A stretch of 64,000 bases of DNA, taken from contig NC_049914.1 of NCBI RefSeq assembly GCF_001411555.2, positions 12,576,847-12,640,846 of the forward strand, given 5' to 3'. A model generated the notes under the pieces. That model was given only the letters and a program-made list of their open reading frames with translations. It did not search any database and had not been told where the DNA came from. Positions 46,955 to 59,373 of the stretch are shown here, piece by piece. The translations under genes and the position numbers were made by a program. Origin of the DNA: Juglans regia. Taxonomy: Eukaryota > Streptophyta > Magnoliopsida > Fagales > Juglandaceae. How positions within the stretch are numbered: the stretch's first letter is position 1; every line of letters begins with the position of its first letter.

Positions 46955-47086
46955 ATTCTGCCCTCCCCCCCCCTTCTCTCTCTCATTTTTCTCTCCAACC
47001 AACCAAAAGCTAAAAGAAGAAACCCGAGCTATATTCTCTTGAGGATTCCACCGTAATTGGAAAACCTCTAAGCCTTTCTCGCGTCA
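46955..47086 (+). promoter_or_regulatory. Pyrimidine-rich start region and leader of MON1
   Basis: A CCCTCCCC and CTCTCTCTC-rich tract at 46960-46995 precedes the ATG at 47087, as is common at transcription starts of TATA-less plant housekeeping genes. No clear TATA box was found. The exact start cannot be read. Confidence 0.4.
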
Positions 47087-50000
47087 ATGTCCTCCGATTC
47101 TAGCTCCTCACTCTCTGGCGAAGAATCCACCGGTCCGGACCCCAACCTTAGCCCCAAACCGCTCGAAGATCAATTTGCATCGGTCGCGTTGACTGAGCCC
47201 GACAACGAAGCGCAGACGATTCAGGATGGGTCCCTAAACGGCGTCGCGAATGGGTCTCTGACGGAAAGCAATCACCGAACGGAAATCCAAAGAAGCTATG
47301 AAGGAGAAGGAAGCGTCAGTGGTGTTGAGGAACGAATTGAGAGCAGTTTTGAGGTCCAGGAGGTGAGGGAGAGTGTGGAGCGACGCGTGGTGTGGAGGAG
47401 GACGAACTCGGAGCTGGAAGTCGATGGGCAGTCGAGCCCTAGTAGTAGTGGGTATGCCGGTGAAAGGGGTAGTACCAGTGCCAGCAGTGGTGGGTCGGGA
47501 ATTGATGGGATAGGCGATGATGAGATACAAGAAGTGAGGAATGATGATTTGGTCGATGGGGTTTCGGATTTACCAGCCTCATGGGTACCTGGCAAGCGGC
47601 ACCTCGATGAGGTACTGCATTTGGGGATCCTTGTTGTTCAATTGTATAAATTTTTATCAGTATTCTATGTGCTTTCGGATCAATTGTGCAGGCTTCACGC
47701 ATAAATACACATTGGACAGATTTTATTCTACGTGCTTGCGTATCATCGTCTTTTCCCAAAATGAACGCAAGCAAGTAAAGCAGGAATTTCCAATTAACAT
47801 GATCATAGGTTTTTGCAATGTCTAATTTGAAAAGTATCCCTCTCGACGTAAATATTCTATCTAAACTTTCATTTGCTATAAGCACCAGGTCTAGGATTTG
47901 TCTGCCTCTTACAGACGCATTTTGGGGTTCCAATATAATCTTCTCCGTGGCTGTACTCTTGGACGAGTTAATATCAAAATATTTGGGAAATTTTTAGTTT
48001 TAGTGCAATGTTGCTGGATGTTAGAATTCATACTCTTGTTGAGTAGTTCTTAGTAGCAAGTTGTGGTTCCAGCTGCCTGTTATTCAACATAAGATTCAAA
48101 TTTAACTCGCCAAAACAAGGGAAGGGGATGTTTGATAACCAAAGAACTCTTTATTTATTATAGTCCTCATTTCTATTGAGTTATTAGTTTAGAAGTGAAG
48201 TAGCTCCTGCCTACAAAAGCATCTGCCTTTTTTGGGAAGGGAGGTTTGGAAGAGAAAAGTTGGTGTGAGCTCTGAGGTCAGCAGTAATATCTCACCTTGT
48301 TTAAGGATTGTACATTCCATTAGGAGTCTCCCCCAGTCGAGCTAGGCTACTAAACAACTAATATGGGATAAATGTAAGAACCAGTAATGAAGGATATAAA
48401 TAGAGTATAAAATTCACATCGCAATGGCATTTGTTTTTCAAACTAGATCAATTCTAAATGTGAATGTTCATAGGGTGGGTTGTATTTTGATGAGGTCCAA
48501 AGGCATCATGGGGTGGGAATATAGGAGAACATAAGAAACATTTGGAGGCCATATTAGATTTGAGGTGGAAGACGCGTCTTAGAGGTTAGCTTCTGTCATT
48601 ATTTGTGGTGTGGAGATAGGATTCTCTAGGAAGCTTCCTGGGTGTTTACAATATTGCTCATGCTAAAGACGGTTATAAACCCCAAGGGGTTGGCCCAAGT
48701 GGTGAAGGCCTTGTTCTTGGGGTATCACTCCCTTCAAAGTCCAAGGTTCAACACCTCATGGGTGTAAACAATCTTTTGGGGCCACACCCCCCGGTGAAAG
48801 GCTAGCGATTTAGCCAGTTCCGTGTAGGGAAACTTCCGAGGGTGCGGTGCACGGGACCAGGGTTTATTCTGCAGGGGTGGGTCCGAAGGGCCCTGCTTTG
48901 GAGAGATTCCCCGACATTAAAAAAAAAAAAAAAAAAAACAGTTATATGGCAGTCCATTTTGAATCTTAGTTTTATTAGAGCAGCTCATCATTGGGAGGTA
49001 GATACTTTTTAATGCATTATTTAATTTGTTGTATTCCACTAGTTTGAGACGAGGGGGTGAAGGCAAACTTCTTTGGGCTCCTTTCAAAAGGGATGCTCAA
49101 TGTTCATTCATTCTGTGATATCACTGCTCCACATGATAAAAACTCCCTTCCTCGGAAGAGTGTTTGCTTGACTAAGGTCCCTTTAATAGCTGTGTGTTTT
49201 GCTTGACAACGTTGCTAGAAAAAATCTCACCATAGATAATCCAAGGAAAATGCACATCATTGTGATGGATTGGTGATGCGTGTGTGAGGATGGGAAGCCT
49301 ATTGTTAACTTTTTTAATCTGTTGCAAGATTGCTAGTGCTTGTGTAGTGACTTTTTCAATTGAGTTGGTTTGGCTTCGATCGTGCTCAGAGGAATGGTTG
49401 ACCTTTTTAACTCTCGGGGAGGATTAGGGGGAGGATTGTAGACCACAAATTGCAGTATAGTAGAAGATGGTTCCTATTTGCCTCAATGGTATATTCAGAG
49501 GGAAATGAATGATACAAATTATATGTATCATGAAATGGATACTGGATGAGATCAAAACTTTCTTTCCCAATACTTTCTTTGGCCAGTTTTTTAGACTTTA
49601 ATGAGTTTAGTTTACATGGTTTTCTTTTATCTTTTTCTCCTTCTACATAGGTATCTTTCTTTTATAGATCATGTACTTGGGTTGCGCCTTGTAATGAAGT
49701 TTTATTCCTTATCAAAAAAATAATTAGTCTGATTCCAGAGCTCAGTGTTTTGTCTGATGAAATAGCGTCAAACTATATGGCTATTTTAGTTTTTTTTTTT
49801 TTTTTTTAATGGTGCTGTTATTTTTAGAAAAAGTAGCAAATTCATGTAGTTATATATTATGGACTGCTTGATTAATACTGAAGTGCAGGATGATGCTTCC
49901 ATATCATGGAGAAAAAGGAAGAAGCACTTTTTCATTTTAAGTAACTCAGGCAAACCAATATTTTCCAGGTTTGTATTTGGCTCCTGCAATTTCTTTAGCA

Positions 50001-53000
50001 GAAACTGTTCAGTTTTCATGCCAATGCAAAAAAAACATAGTCCAAGCTTTTAAATTCTTATCTGGGCCTTTTGTTGTTTTATATCTTGTCTTGAATATTA
50101 ATTGCCAGATACGGAGATGAACACAAGCTAGCAGGATTTTCAGCAACATTGCAGGCCATTATATCCTTTGTGGAGAATGGGTACCTGGATCTTTCTTCCA
50201 TAGTTGTTTATTTTATGAATTTCTGTGTACCATTGTGCCCCTTTTCCTAGCTTAATTGTTTATTTGAAGCCAAATCTATAAAGGCTCTCAATGGTTTGTT
50301 TATTAATCACTTTTCAGGGGGGATCGTGTCAAACTGGTCAGGGCAGGAAAGCACCAGGTATTTTTTACATTCTTTTGAAATTTTCATTCTTGCAGTTATC
50401 TGCTTGCTAGCCATATTTGTTTCTTGGAGACATAAGATGAAGTGTTCTCTCATTCTCCTGAGAACTCTTGTTCATGAAACAATTCAGAAGTGATTTTCAC
50501 CATTCTTTTCTGATTCTCCTGAATACCTAAAACGCGTCTATTAGAGGCTGCTAGTTATTATATTGACCCAAAATACTTTTCTTGCCAGTTGTATTACTTG
50601 TGTTTGTCTTTATTCCTGGTTTTTAGTTCTTAGAGTTGGAAAAAGAAGAAAGGAAAAAAAATATTCATCTTGAGATCATGACACATTGTGGATCTCTCTC
50701 TCTCTCACTTCTTTATTGAGATTGGTGTTGAATTATCATCCACAAGACTTGATGTTTTTCCAGAGTTGGGTAGGTGTAATCCCCCAGATGTGTGATTGTG
50801 TTTGGGAGGGTGAAGTTCAAGCCCTTTATAATGTTTTCAAGGGGCTTCAATTGTAACCTTGACTAGTCTTTTTAGAGTATGAGCTTGATGTGGCTTGGGC
50901 CTGACTTGGGTCGTTATAGTAGGAGAGAATACTAAAGGAAATAGGAACTGAAGTTTGGAATTCTGTCAATAGTAAAAGGAAGGAGAGCCCAATTAGGATT
51001 CCAGCTGAGACAACTAGTAAAAGGAGGATCAGAGCAGTTTATACAAGTTCCTTGCCTGAAAATAAGGCATACCTACTACAAGAACCAAATCTGTGAAATG
51101 GGTCTTTCTTATATACATTGTGTGTACCTGGATTGTGCCTTTTGCACTTTTTATTGAAATTCTTGTTTCATATCAAAGAGAAAAAACATGTCATTTGTTG
51201 CTTGTGGAATAGAATGCCTAGAAATTGAAGCTTGTATACAATTACTTTTACAATTTAGAGGGTCTTCAAAGTCCTTTTGGCAATCAGCTAAATAAATTGA
51301 TTTGGATGTACAGGTGGTTTTTCTTGTGAAGGGACCCATTTACTTGGTTTGCATTAGCTGCACAGAGGAGCCTTACGAGTCGTTGAGGGGGCAACTGGAG
51401 CTAATTTATGGTCAGGTATCATTACCTGCACAGTTTTGCCCTTCTGAATATATTAGCTACTTTAGTTATCTTTTTCTTCATAATAATCAGTGGACTTCCT
51501 CACATGATTGATTATAATATGGATGCAGATGCTTCTTATTTTAACAAAGTCAGTTAATAGGTGCTTCGAGAAGAACCCAAAGTTTGATATGACACCTTTG
51601 CTTGGAGGAACTGATGTTGTCTTCTCATCTTTAATCCATTCATTCAGTTGGTTTGTTTCTCTATTCCCTTCTGCATATTGGAATGCATTTGTTGCAAAAC
51701 GGATATATATGCATTTTTTTCGTAGGTAAAAAGGGTTGATTGACTGTCAGCAGAGATGTATATGAATGCATTCATATTTTTGTTTAGCAGCCCTGCAAAG
51801 AGGGGAGATTCATGAGCTCCTTTCTCTGGGGAAGTGAAAATATTGAATATTATGTAGAAAGCCAGGATCTTATTGCTAGATTAGAACAACCTTGGAGCTC
51901 ACATTTGTAGATGCTCTTGTATTGCTTAGTAAATGCATATGAAAAAATATTTTCTAACTTAAACCATTCATGAAACTACCTTGGATAAACAAGAGTTTTC
52001 TAATTTAAACCATTCACAAAACTGTGAATGGGCTGGGTCTCCAGTTGAAAGTTTGAGCATTTGACTGATTGGATGGATCCACTTAAAATGTCATATAATA
52101 GTAAGGAATTTAATCTTTACTTTTTTCTTCTTTTGCCAAGTATAGAGTCGCATATAATTTTTTCATTCTTAAGCTACCTTGGATGCAAAACCATCATATC
52201 TGTCCTGGTTAATGCAACTATAGTTTAAAATATAATTTTTCAAAATCCATTCTGGTTACTGCTCTGCAATGTTTCTATTTTTGACGTTTCGTGAACTCTT
52301 TTGTAGTCAATGAAGTTGAAATGCAAGTTGAAATGTCTGTCTTATTTTTGGTTGTTTCTCATAAGGTTTACTTTGCTGTTATCTATAAGCTGCTAATCAT
52401 AATGCCCCTGCCCCTCCCTTTCCCCACTCCCCTCCCCACAAAAAAAGTGTCATGCTATTTCATAGGCTTATAAGTTTTTTTGTTCATTTCTTTGATTTTA
52501 GGAATCCAGCTACTTTTCTTCATTCGTACACTTGTCTTCCCCTTGCTTACGTGACGAGGCAAGCTGCAGGTGCTGTACTACAAGATGTTTCTGATTCAGG
52601 TGTTCTATTTGCAATATTAATGTGCAAGCATAAGGTTAACACCCCTATCCCATTGTTTCACCTACTTTTTCTTTTCTGAATTTATGCATCCTTAGGGGTA
52701 CATCTATTGAGTCAGATCTTTTCCTCTCTTTTTTCCCAGTTTATAAATATTTACTGGTTAGAGCAATTCAGAGCTTTGAAGCTTGGTTGCAGGTTGTCAG
52801 TCTTGTTGGTGCTCAAAAGGCTTCTCTTCATCCTGATGATATGCTATTACTTGCCAACTTTGTTATGTCATCGGAATCATTTAGGCAAGTTATTTTGGCT
52901 TTGAGAAGTCTTATGTCATTTGTTGATGATCCTTCTGTCATGGACAATTTTACTCTGTAGCATGACTAAGAAGTACATTGAACTATCTCTTGGTTCTGAT

Positions 53001-56000
53001 TTGTTGGAAAACAAGAGTGCTGGCTCTTCTAAATTGCTTAACTGGTTTCCACTCAATTTCTTCTTTAGCTAATTTATATGTTTTGGTAAATGAAGTCTGC
53101 ATTCCTATCTTGTCTTGATTTATGCATTCCTAAAAAATATCCTTATTATAAGTTATAATTCACTACCTGCACATAACGTTTCAAGAATCTGCGTGTTCTA
53201 AATTTCTAATCACGCATTTTTTTGTGTGTGCCACGCTCTCAATGTCCACATTTTGTCAAAAACTTTTTAAACATATTCTACCATTGATGTCTCACAAAAC
53301 ATTCCTATTTTCCTTTTTTTTTTTTTTTTTCTTTAGCTGTGAACATTTTTTTTTTTTTTGGAGAGGCACATGCTGATAGAATAACAACCCAGAGGAATAT
53401 TTTTTTTAAGTACAACCACACAGAAGATAAGTCTTATTATATCTATAAATATCAATAGGACATAAGATAACCCACAAATGTCAAAGCTATATTTATTGTT
53501 AATACATTTTTATTTCTGAAAATATTTGATGCTGCAAATTTATATATGCTTTTTTGCTTCATGCAGGACTTCCGAATCTTTTTCACCAATTTGCCTGCCA
53601 AGATATAATCCCATGGCATTTTTGTATGCCTATGTTCATTATTTTGATGTGAGTTTTGGGTTCACATTCACACAGTTTAGTTGCTTAGTTTATAAGATCC
53701 TGGCTAGTGGTGGTATGAAAAAGCTGGCCTCTATATATATTTATGCCAATTGTACAGTTTTTATGTGCAGTAGACATTTTCTTGTATACCGGTGGGATCA
53801 ATGATAGAAGAAATGACTTTGACATGTTCTACTCATTGCAGGATGACACATACTTGATGTTGCTTACTACAAGTTCAGATGCCTTTTATCATCTCAAGGA
53901 TTGCAGGTAAACTATGGTTTTAAAATAATTCAGTGGGGGTGCATTATGTTGCATTTCTTTTTTCAAAGAAATGACGTACGTTTTGGCCTAATATGACCGA
54001 TGTGACCTTTAAAGAAAAGAATGGAAAAAAGGAATGTTACTAAGGCCTTGTTTGGATGTTGAGATGAGATGCAAAATCTGTGAGTTAAGATATTTTACTA
54101 AAGCCTCATTTGTTTGAGTTAAGATATTTTATGGATTTCGGGAAAGAAGAGAGAAAAGGTTGAATAAAAATGATATAAAGTTAAAATATTGTTAGAATAT
54201 AATTTTTTAATATTATTTTTGTTTTGGGATTTGAAAAAGTTGAAATTTTTTTTGTGTTTTATTTGGAAGTTTGGGAAATTTATAATGATTAGATGAAAAT
54301 GTTGAAGATTTGAAATTGAAAAGTATGTGTTTGAGTGATGTTTGGCAAGGAGATAAGATTAGATGAGATGGGTTGAGATAGCTATCCAAACGAGGCCTAA
54401 ATTTTGCTGACCCTATGCACGCAAACCAAATAAACATAAGCTTACTATGTAATTTATAGGGTGTTATCTTTTGGTTAATTTTATATTGAGAACTTTTGCT
54501 GCAATTTCATAGGATTCGTATTGAAGGGGTCCTTTTGAAGTCAAATGTTCTCAGTGAAGTTCAGAGATCCATGCTAGACGGTGGGATGCATGTCGAGGAT
54601 TTGCCTATTGATCCCTTACCTCGTTCTGGGTCTTTATCTCCACATTTAGGCCAACCTAAAGATTCTCCTGAGAGATTCAGAGAACCATATGTGGGCATTG
54701 GTGGACCTGCTGGACTTTGGCATTTCATGTACCGTAGTATATTTCTAGATCAATATGTATCTTCGGAGTTCTCACCACCAATTAATAGCCCACAACAGCA
54801 GAAAAGGTATTATGTTGAATCTTGCTGCAACTTTGCTAGACAAGCTTTGAATGGGAGTGTATGGTTAGGCTAATGCTTTACTTCGTTGTTTTTGGTAAGG
54901 TAACTAATTTATTGTTTTGCAGATTATATAGAGCTTACCAGAAACTTTATGTGTCCATGCATGATAGAGGAACCGGTCCCCACAAAACTCAGTTTAGAAG
55001 AGATGAACATTATGGTATTTAATCTCTTAGTCCATTCTACAACTAGTTTGGAAATGTTGAATAAACTCAACATGAGTTTGATTCACTTAACAAATGAACC
55101 AAGTTTGAGCAAAATTTAGGCTAGTTTATTAAATGATTCAAACTTATATAAACTCAGCTCAATGTGTATAAACTTTTATAAACTAACTTTGTATTTATTA
55201 TTTTTTATAGTATTATTTTTAATTTTATAATGAGAGCCTATTAAATATTTTAAAAGATAAAGAATTTATGTCTCAAGGCAGTATATATAATTTAAATTAT
55301 TTATAAATACGGGTCTTGATATAGATACAAAAAATGTGTATGTAACCTGTATAAAGATATTCATATAAACTCAAAATTTGTTTGTTGAAATTTAGGGATA
55401 AAGTCACTTATCAAAAAAAAAGAAATTTAGGGATAAAGTCATAAGATGTGGTATAAATCATTAATTTTGTGCTAGAAACTGTATTCCATACATTACAAAT
55501 ACAAGATTTGTCAAGTTCATACATATAGTTCACTTCTTGAACACGATGATATGATCATTTTTTAATCAGTAATAAAAGTGTTGAACATGATGATATAATG
55601 TTAAACATAATTAAATAACTAAATGTTTATACAAATTTATGAAAATGTATAAGATTGCAGTAACAAAATTTGTTTCCTTTATGAAACTAATAAATTAATC
55701 AAGTAACTGGTGAATAAGCTCAAATTAATTGGAAAAACTATTGAATTGTTCATGGACAGAAAATCTAGGTCAGATAAGCTTGAGCAAGACCTGTTTTCAA
55801 ATAAAAATGAAATGCACGGAGCTTGAAAATTCAATACTTGGCTTGACTTAGTTTGATTACATCCTCTAACCACTGCCAAAACATGCAACTTGTGTTGATA
55901 GATTTGCTCGAAAAATTGTATTCAGCCGCTGTTTCGCATTTGATTTATGTGCTTTATTCTATCCTTTTTCATTTCATAATCTGAATTTGGCTTCTTCTTA

Positions 56001-57953
56001 GTTGTACCTCTTTTCATAACTAGAAATCATTTTCCTTGACAAGCTTGTTTCAGTGGCGTAAGATTAGATGTTCATGTCCTTGTTTACTTGCTTCATTTGA
56101 AAGGCTTTCCTGGTGAAATTTCATGGTCTTTTTAACATGGCAGTTCTACTCTGTTGGGTCACCCCGGATTTTGAACTATATGCGGCATTTGATCCACTGG
56201 CAGACAAGGTCTTATTTAAGCTTATGTATCTGAGATTCGTTTTGTTTGTTTGCTTTATGCTAATTATCATACTTGTCAACCTTTGTTATCTTCCAGTTAT
56301 ACGTTACTGTTTAGTTAGAACAAAATGGAATGAAAATACGTTTGGAGAGACCGGGCAAGTAGTTTACTTATTCCTGCCTAGGTATATGGGATATTTTCAG
56401 TGAACATCTTTCTTTGTAGCAGGGTTTTGAAAAAGAAAAGGAAAAGGTGACTTTGCTATGGTTCAAACCAGCAGCAGGACCTGTCACGAGAAAATTTTTA
56501 TAGTTAGTGCAATAGTTTGAAATAACAGATTGTCTAACAACTTGTGGACCATGTTAGTCCCTACATCTAAACTTTTACTATTGGCAAGAACTTGTTTGAG
56601 TTCCATATCATAAAGAATTTAACTTATTGGTCCTAAGAATGATATCAGGAAGTACCACTTGTGCAACCTTCGTTTCCATGGGTTCATTAGCTAGATGGCA
56701 ATTGGCACATACAGTACAGTCAATTTTTTCTTGTGCATATTAAGAAACCTGCTGTGTTAACATGGGATATGCATTTGAAATGGGTGCTCTAGTTATTATA
56801 TATATCATGAGCAATATGGAAATGGATTGAGTAATTTCTTCCTTCATCCAAGAGAAAAGATATTTGTAGTTTGTGAGATCCGATCAGTTATATTGAAATT
56901 CCATGCAATAAAATGAGGCAGGTTCCTACCTTGTATAGTTGCCTATATGTATGTGACTATGCTTTTTACTAAAACAATAATATGGAATAGAGGAGGAAGC
57001 CCTTGTAGGAGTCAAAAAGTACAATGCTAACTGTTTTGCTTGTGTTCAAAGTAACAACGATTATAATTTTATCTGTGAAAATCATTCTTCAAACTCTTAT
57101 TTGAAGATACACAATTTAAATAAGTGATGGAGATGCACAATTTAAATAAGCGATGGAGATACACAATTTAAATAACAGAAGATACAATAAGTTATTATAT
57201 AGGAATTCTACATGAATCAGTGATAAAAAGAATTGAAGTTTTATTGTGCCCTTAAGTTATATAGGACTTCTTGAATCCAAGCCTCAAGAATAGCAAGTTC
57301 TTCATTAGGTAGAACAGGTAACCACTTGGAATAACGGAACGGATTATATTTTTTTAGAGTTTCAAAATAAAATGGATACAATCCTCATTGTGTGTGTTTT
57401 TGACTAATTGGTTGATCATTTTTTGTTGATACCTGTACAAAGCTTTTATACATGTATTTTCGGGTATGCCTTTATCATTTCATCCAAGAGGAAGAGTTCC
57501 TCTTGTCGAATTTTACATATTCCATCTTTTCTTTTTGGTCAAATAGATATATTAACCTTCTTGCTACCTTTACGCGTTACAGTCTAGGTGGGCTGTTGTG
57601 GCTTACATGTCTAGATGAGCTGTTGAAGTTTCCCGTGTCTTTCACTCTGTTTCATCATATGAATCTATTTTGCCAAATTTAATAAGCTTTTGTTTTGCAT
57701 ATATTATAATCCAGAAAGATATACTGACCAGGTGAAATACACTTTGAAAGCATGCAGTCAATCGAGCTATTATCCGTCATTGATTCATTTGTACCTATTG
57801 TTTCTGCATATGTTGGGTGCATTCTGAGTTTTGATTGCTATGGTCTTGTATTTGCAGGCATTGGCAGTAAAGACTTGCAACCGGGTTTCCCAATGGGTGA
57901 AAGATGTGGAAAACGAGATTTTTTTGCTTGGCGCAAGCCCCTTTTCATGGTGA
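47087..57953 (+). CDS. MON1: Vacuolar fusion protein MON1 homologue (SAND family), 14 exons
   Basis: MON1 pairs with CCZ1 to form the guanine-nucleotide exchange factor that activates Rab7 on late endosomes, enabling traffic to the vacuole. Exons: 47087-47611, 49889-49968, 50109-50180, 50318-50357, 51314-51415, 51529-51650, 52502-52634, 52793-52884, 53567-53648, 53842-53906, 54513-54806, 54923-55014, 56144-56208, 57858-57953. They sum to 1860 nt, 619 codons plus TGA, close to plant MON1 length, with all phases consistent. Residues 1-175 (exon 1) are acidic and Ser-rich. The longin-like core starts [20 protein letters not shown], then [39 protein letters not shown] and [20 protein letters not shown]. 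The C end has [20 protein letters not shown] and closes [12 protein letters not shown] 47087 is the first in the exon. Intron 8 uses a GC donor; introns 1 and 10 hold transposon insertions. Confidence 0.95.
47703..47990 (-). pseudogene. LINE reverse transcriptase fragment in MON1 intron 1
   Basis: The minus strand reads [20 protein letters not shown], then [20 protein letters not shown], the central RT motif of plant L1-type elements (QxAFVxGRQILD...KLDxxKAYDxVxW). The catalytic YADD part is missing, so this is a short dead fragment. Confidence 0.8.
48678..48937 (+). mobile_element. tRNA-derived SINE, copy 2, in MON1 intron 1
   Basis: 260 bp with box A TGGCCCAAGTGG and box B-like GGTTCAACACCTC near its start and a terminal run of about 19 A. 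It is flanked by ACGGTTATA (48669-48677) and ACAGTTATA (48938-48946), 8 of 9 bases equal. It belongs to the same family as 37643-37886. Confidence 0.82.
49090..49725 (+). pseudogene. LINE C-terminal and 3' end remnant in MON1 intron 1
   Basis: Plus-strand frames read [10 protein letters not shown], then [22 protein letters not shown] words near 49220-49275, matching the reverse-transcriptase zinc-binding domain (zf-RVT) of plant LINEs. The segment ends with TGTACTTGGGTTGCGCCTTG and TTATTCCTTATCAAAAAAA, a typical plant LINE 3' terminus. Heavily decayed. Confidence 0.6.
51119..51190 (+). mobile_element. Possible LINE 3' tail in MON1 intron 4
   Basis: GTGTACCTGGATTGTGCCTT followed by CTTGTTTCATATCAAAGAG resembles the LINE 3' end at 49665-49725. 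No coding remains recognised. Confidence 0.3.
52885..53566 (+). other. GC-AG intron 8 of MON1
   Basis: The donor reads TTTAG then GCAAGT, and the acceptor is ATGCAG. Joining at the GC donor keeps the frame (SESFRTSESF). Using the GT three bases further on would add GCAA and run into a stop. The intron is 682 bp and contains poly(T) runs. Confidence 0.85.
54044..54397. mobile_element. Tourist-like (PIF/Harbinger) MITE in MON1 intron 10
   Basis: 354 bp, left end GGCCTTGTTTGGAT, right end (reverse complement) GGCCTCGTTTGGATA, flanked by TAA on both sides (54041-54043 and 54398-54400), the target duplication of PIF/Harbinger elements. A second left-end-like sequence, TAAAGCCTCATTTGTTTGAG, lies inside at 54098, so the left part is duplicated. 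Confidence 0.78.
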
Positions 57954-58500
57954 TATATAAATTTTTCTGTAATGCAGAGTGTACTATAGTTTTGTTTTAT
58001 CTCTAATGAAATCCCACAAATTTTTTTTTATTTTTTATTTTCCACGCGCTTTCATTAAAATGGTGCTGATTGCTGATGCTAGCTAGTCCTACCAATTTGT
58101 CAAGTCACTAAAATACTAATAAATGGAAATATACAGATCAAAAGCATGATATCTGTTGCAACAGAAAGTTTTTAGGATGGACTTTCGAATACTTGATATG
58201 ACGGTTGGGGTTATTAAGTTTAGTCGATGTTAGACATGCTTATGACAGGGAAAATGTATGAAAAGCCATGTAATATTACAAGATCTTGTACTTCCTGTTA
58301 GTGGTTGAGCATGACGTTTTTAAATATGGTTTTGGGTTGGGGACTCGTCTTGTGCAAGTTGATTTTATGCACTACTTTGGGAGCGGATGCCATGGGATGG
58401 TATCAGATCTACGGCAAAGCAATTGAGCTGTGCTGTGCAGTTCTGAATGCAAGCTTTTTTTACTTGAAGCATGGATCCGAAGGAACTGCTAAATTTATTT
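57954..58500 (+). other. 3' flank of MON1
   Basis: Probably contains the 3' untranslated region. TAATGAAAT at 58004 is a possible but non-consensus polyadenylation signal. Nothing else recognised. Confidence 0.35.
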
Positions 58501-58509
58501 AGATAAATG

Positions 58510-58668
58510 ATAATTGCAGTCGTGAGTGTGCAAGTGACGTACAATCATTTTGAAAAAAGTGTATAAATAAAGGACTCATGAAAAAATAATAATTTTTTAA
58601 TAATAGGACTTATTTTTTTCAAAATGACTGCATGGCGTTTACCTATTCTACGACTGCATGTAATATTA
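58510..58668. mobile_element. MITE with TGCAGTCGT ends
   Basis: Left arm ATTGCAGTCGTGAGTG through ACAATCATTTTGAAAAA, right arm (reverse complement) ACATGCAGTCGTAGAAT through GCAGTCATTTTGAAAAA. The plan, including a GGACTCATG/ATAGGACTTA centre, resembles the Mutator-type MITE at 40371. The target duplication is unclear. Confidence 0.55.
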
Positions 58669-58733
58669 TTCATTTATTTATAATCTTTACTACTAATGCT
58701 AATGCTTATCTTTAGAACCAGTGATATAGAAAG

Positions 58734-59238
58734 TAGGGGTGTAAAAAAAAACTGGTAAACCGGACCAGACCAAACTGAACCGTTCGGTCCGGTATCAAGT
58801 TTGGTTTAGTCCGGTATCAATTTTATTTTTCTTAAAACTAGACAAAATCGATTTGGTTCTGGTTTTTCTTTTTCTAAAATCGGGCCAGTTCATATATATA
58901 TTAATTTTTTACATTGTATATAATTTTTGTATATAATATATAATTATATATAAAATATTTTTGTATTATATGATAACTTATTAATTAATATAATATTAAA
59001 TTTTAAAATCTTATATCACTATAGTTTATTACAATATTAGCTAATACTATATCACTAGATATTATAATATATTAAAATATATCACTATAATATAATTATA
59101 ATATATTCTATTATATATAATATAGTATATATAAAATAAAAAAATTAGATCGGAATCGATAAAATTGAAAAAACTGATTTAGAGGAATAATTGCTGAGGA
59201 ATGTTTTTTTTTAAATATAAAATCGCCTATTACACCTA
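58734..59238. mobile_element. hAT-like non-autonomous element
   Basis: Left end TAGGGGTGTAA, right end (reverse complement) TAGGTGTAATAGG. The left part has ACTGGTAAACCGGACC and CCGGTATCAA words like those of 34963-37423; the rest is AT-only. An 8-bp target duplication is not evident. Confidence 0.45.
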
Positions 59239-59239
59239 A

Positions 59240-59373
59240 GGGTAATTCTATGCATCAGCCTACACACTTTACACACCATACATTCAAATTTTTTTTTTTT
59301 TTTAAATCTCAATACACTAAGTGTGTTGAGTGTGTGATGAATAGTAGGCTGATGCAAATATTTTTTCTACACC
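59240..59373. mobile_element. MITE, GCATCAGCCTA family, copy 2
   Basis: Left arm GGGTAATTCTATGCATCAGC, right arm (reverse complement) GGGTGTAGAAAAAATATTTG plus CATCAGCC. The centre CTCAATACACTAAGTGTGTTG is shared with 7965-8098. Confidence 0.6.

Noticed and set aside
47439..47933. 164-codon minus-strand frame through MON1 exon 1
   Set aside because: Only its first 70 codons are meaningful (LINE reverse transcriptase in intron 1); the rest is a shadow of the MON1 exon.
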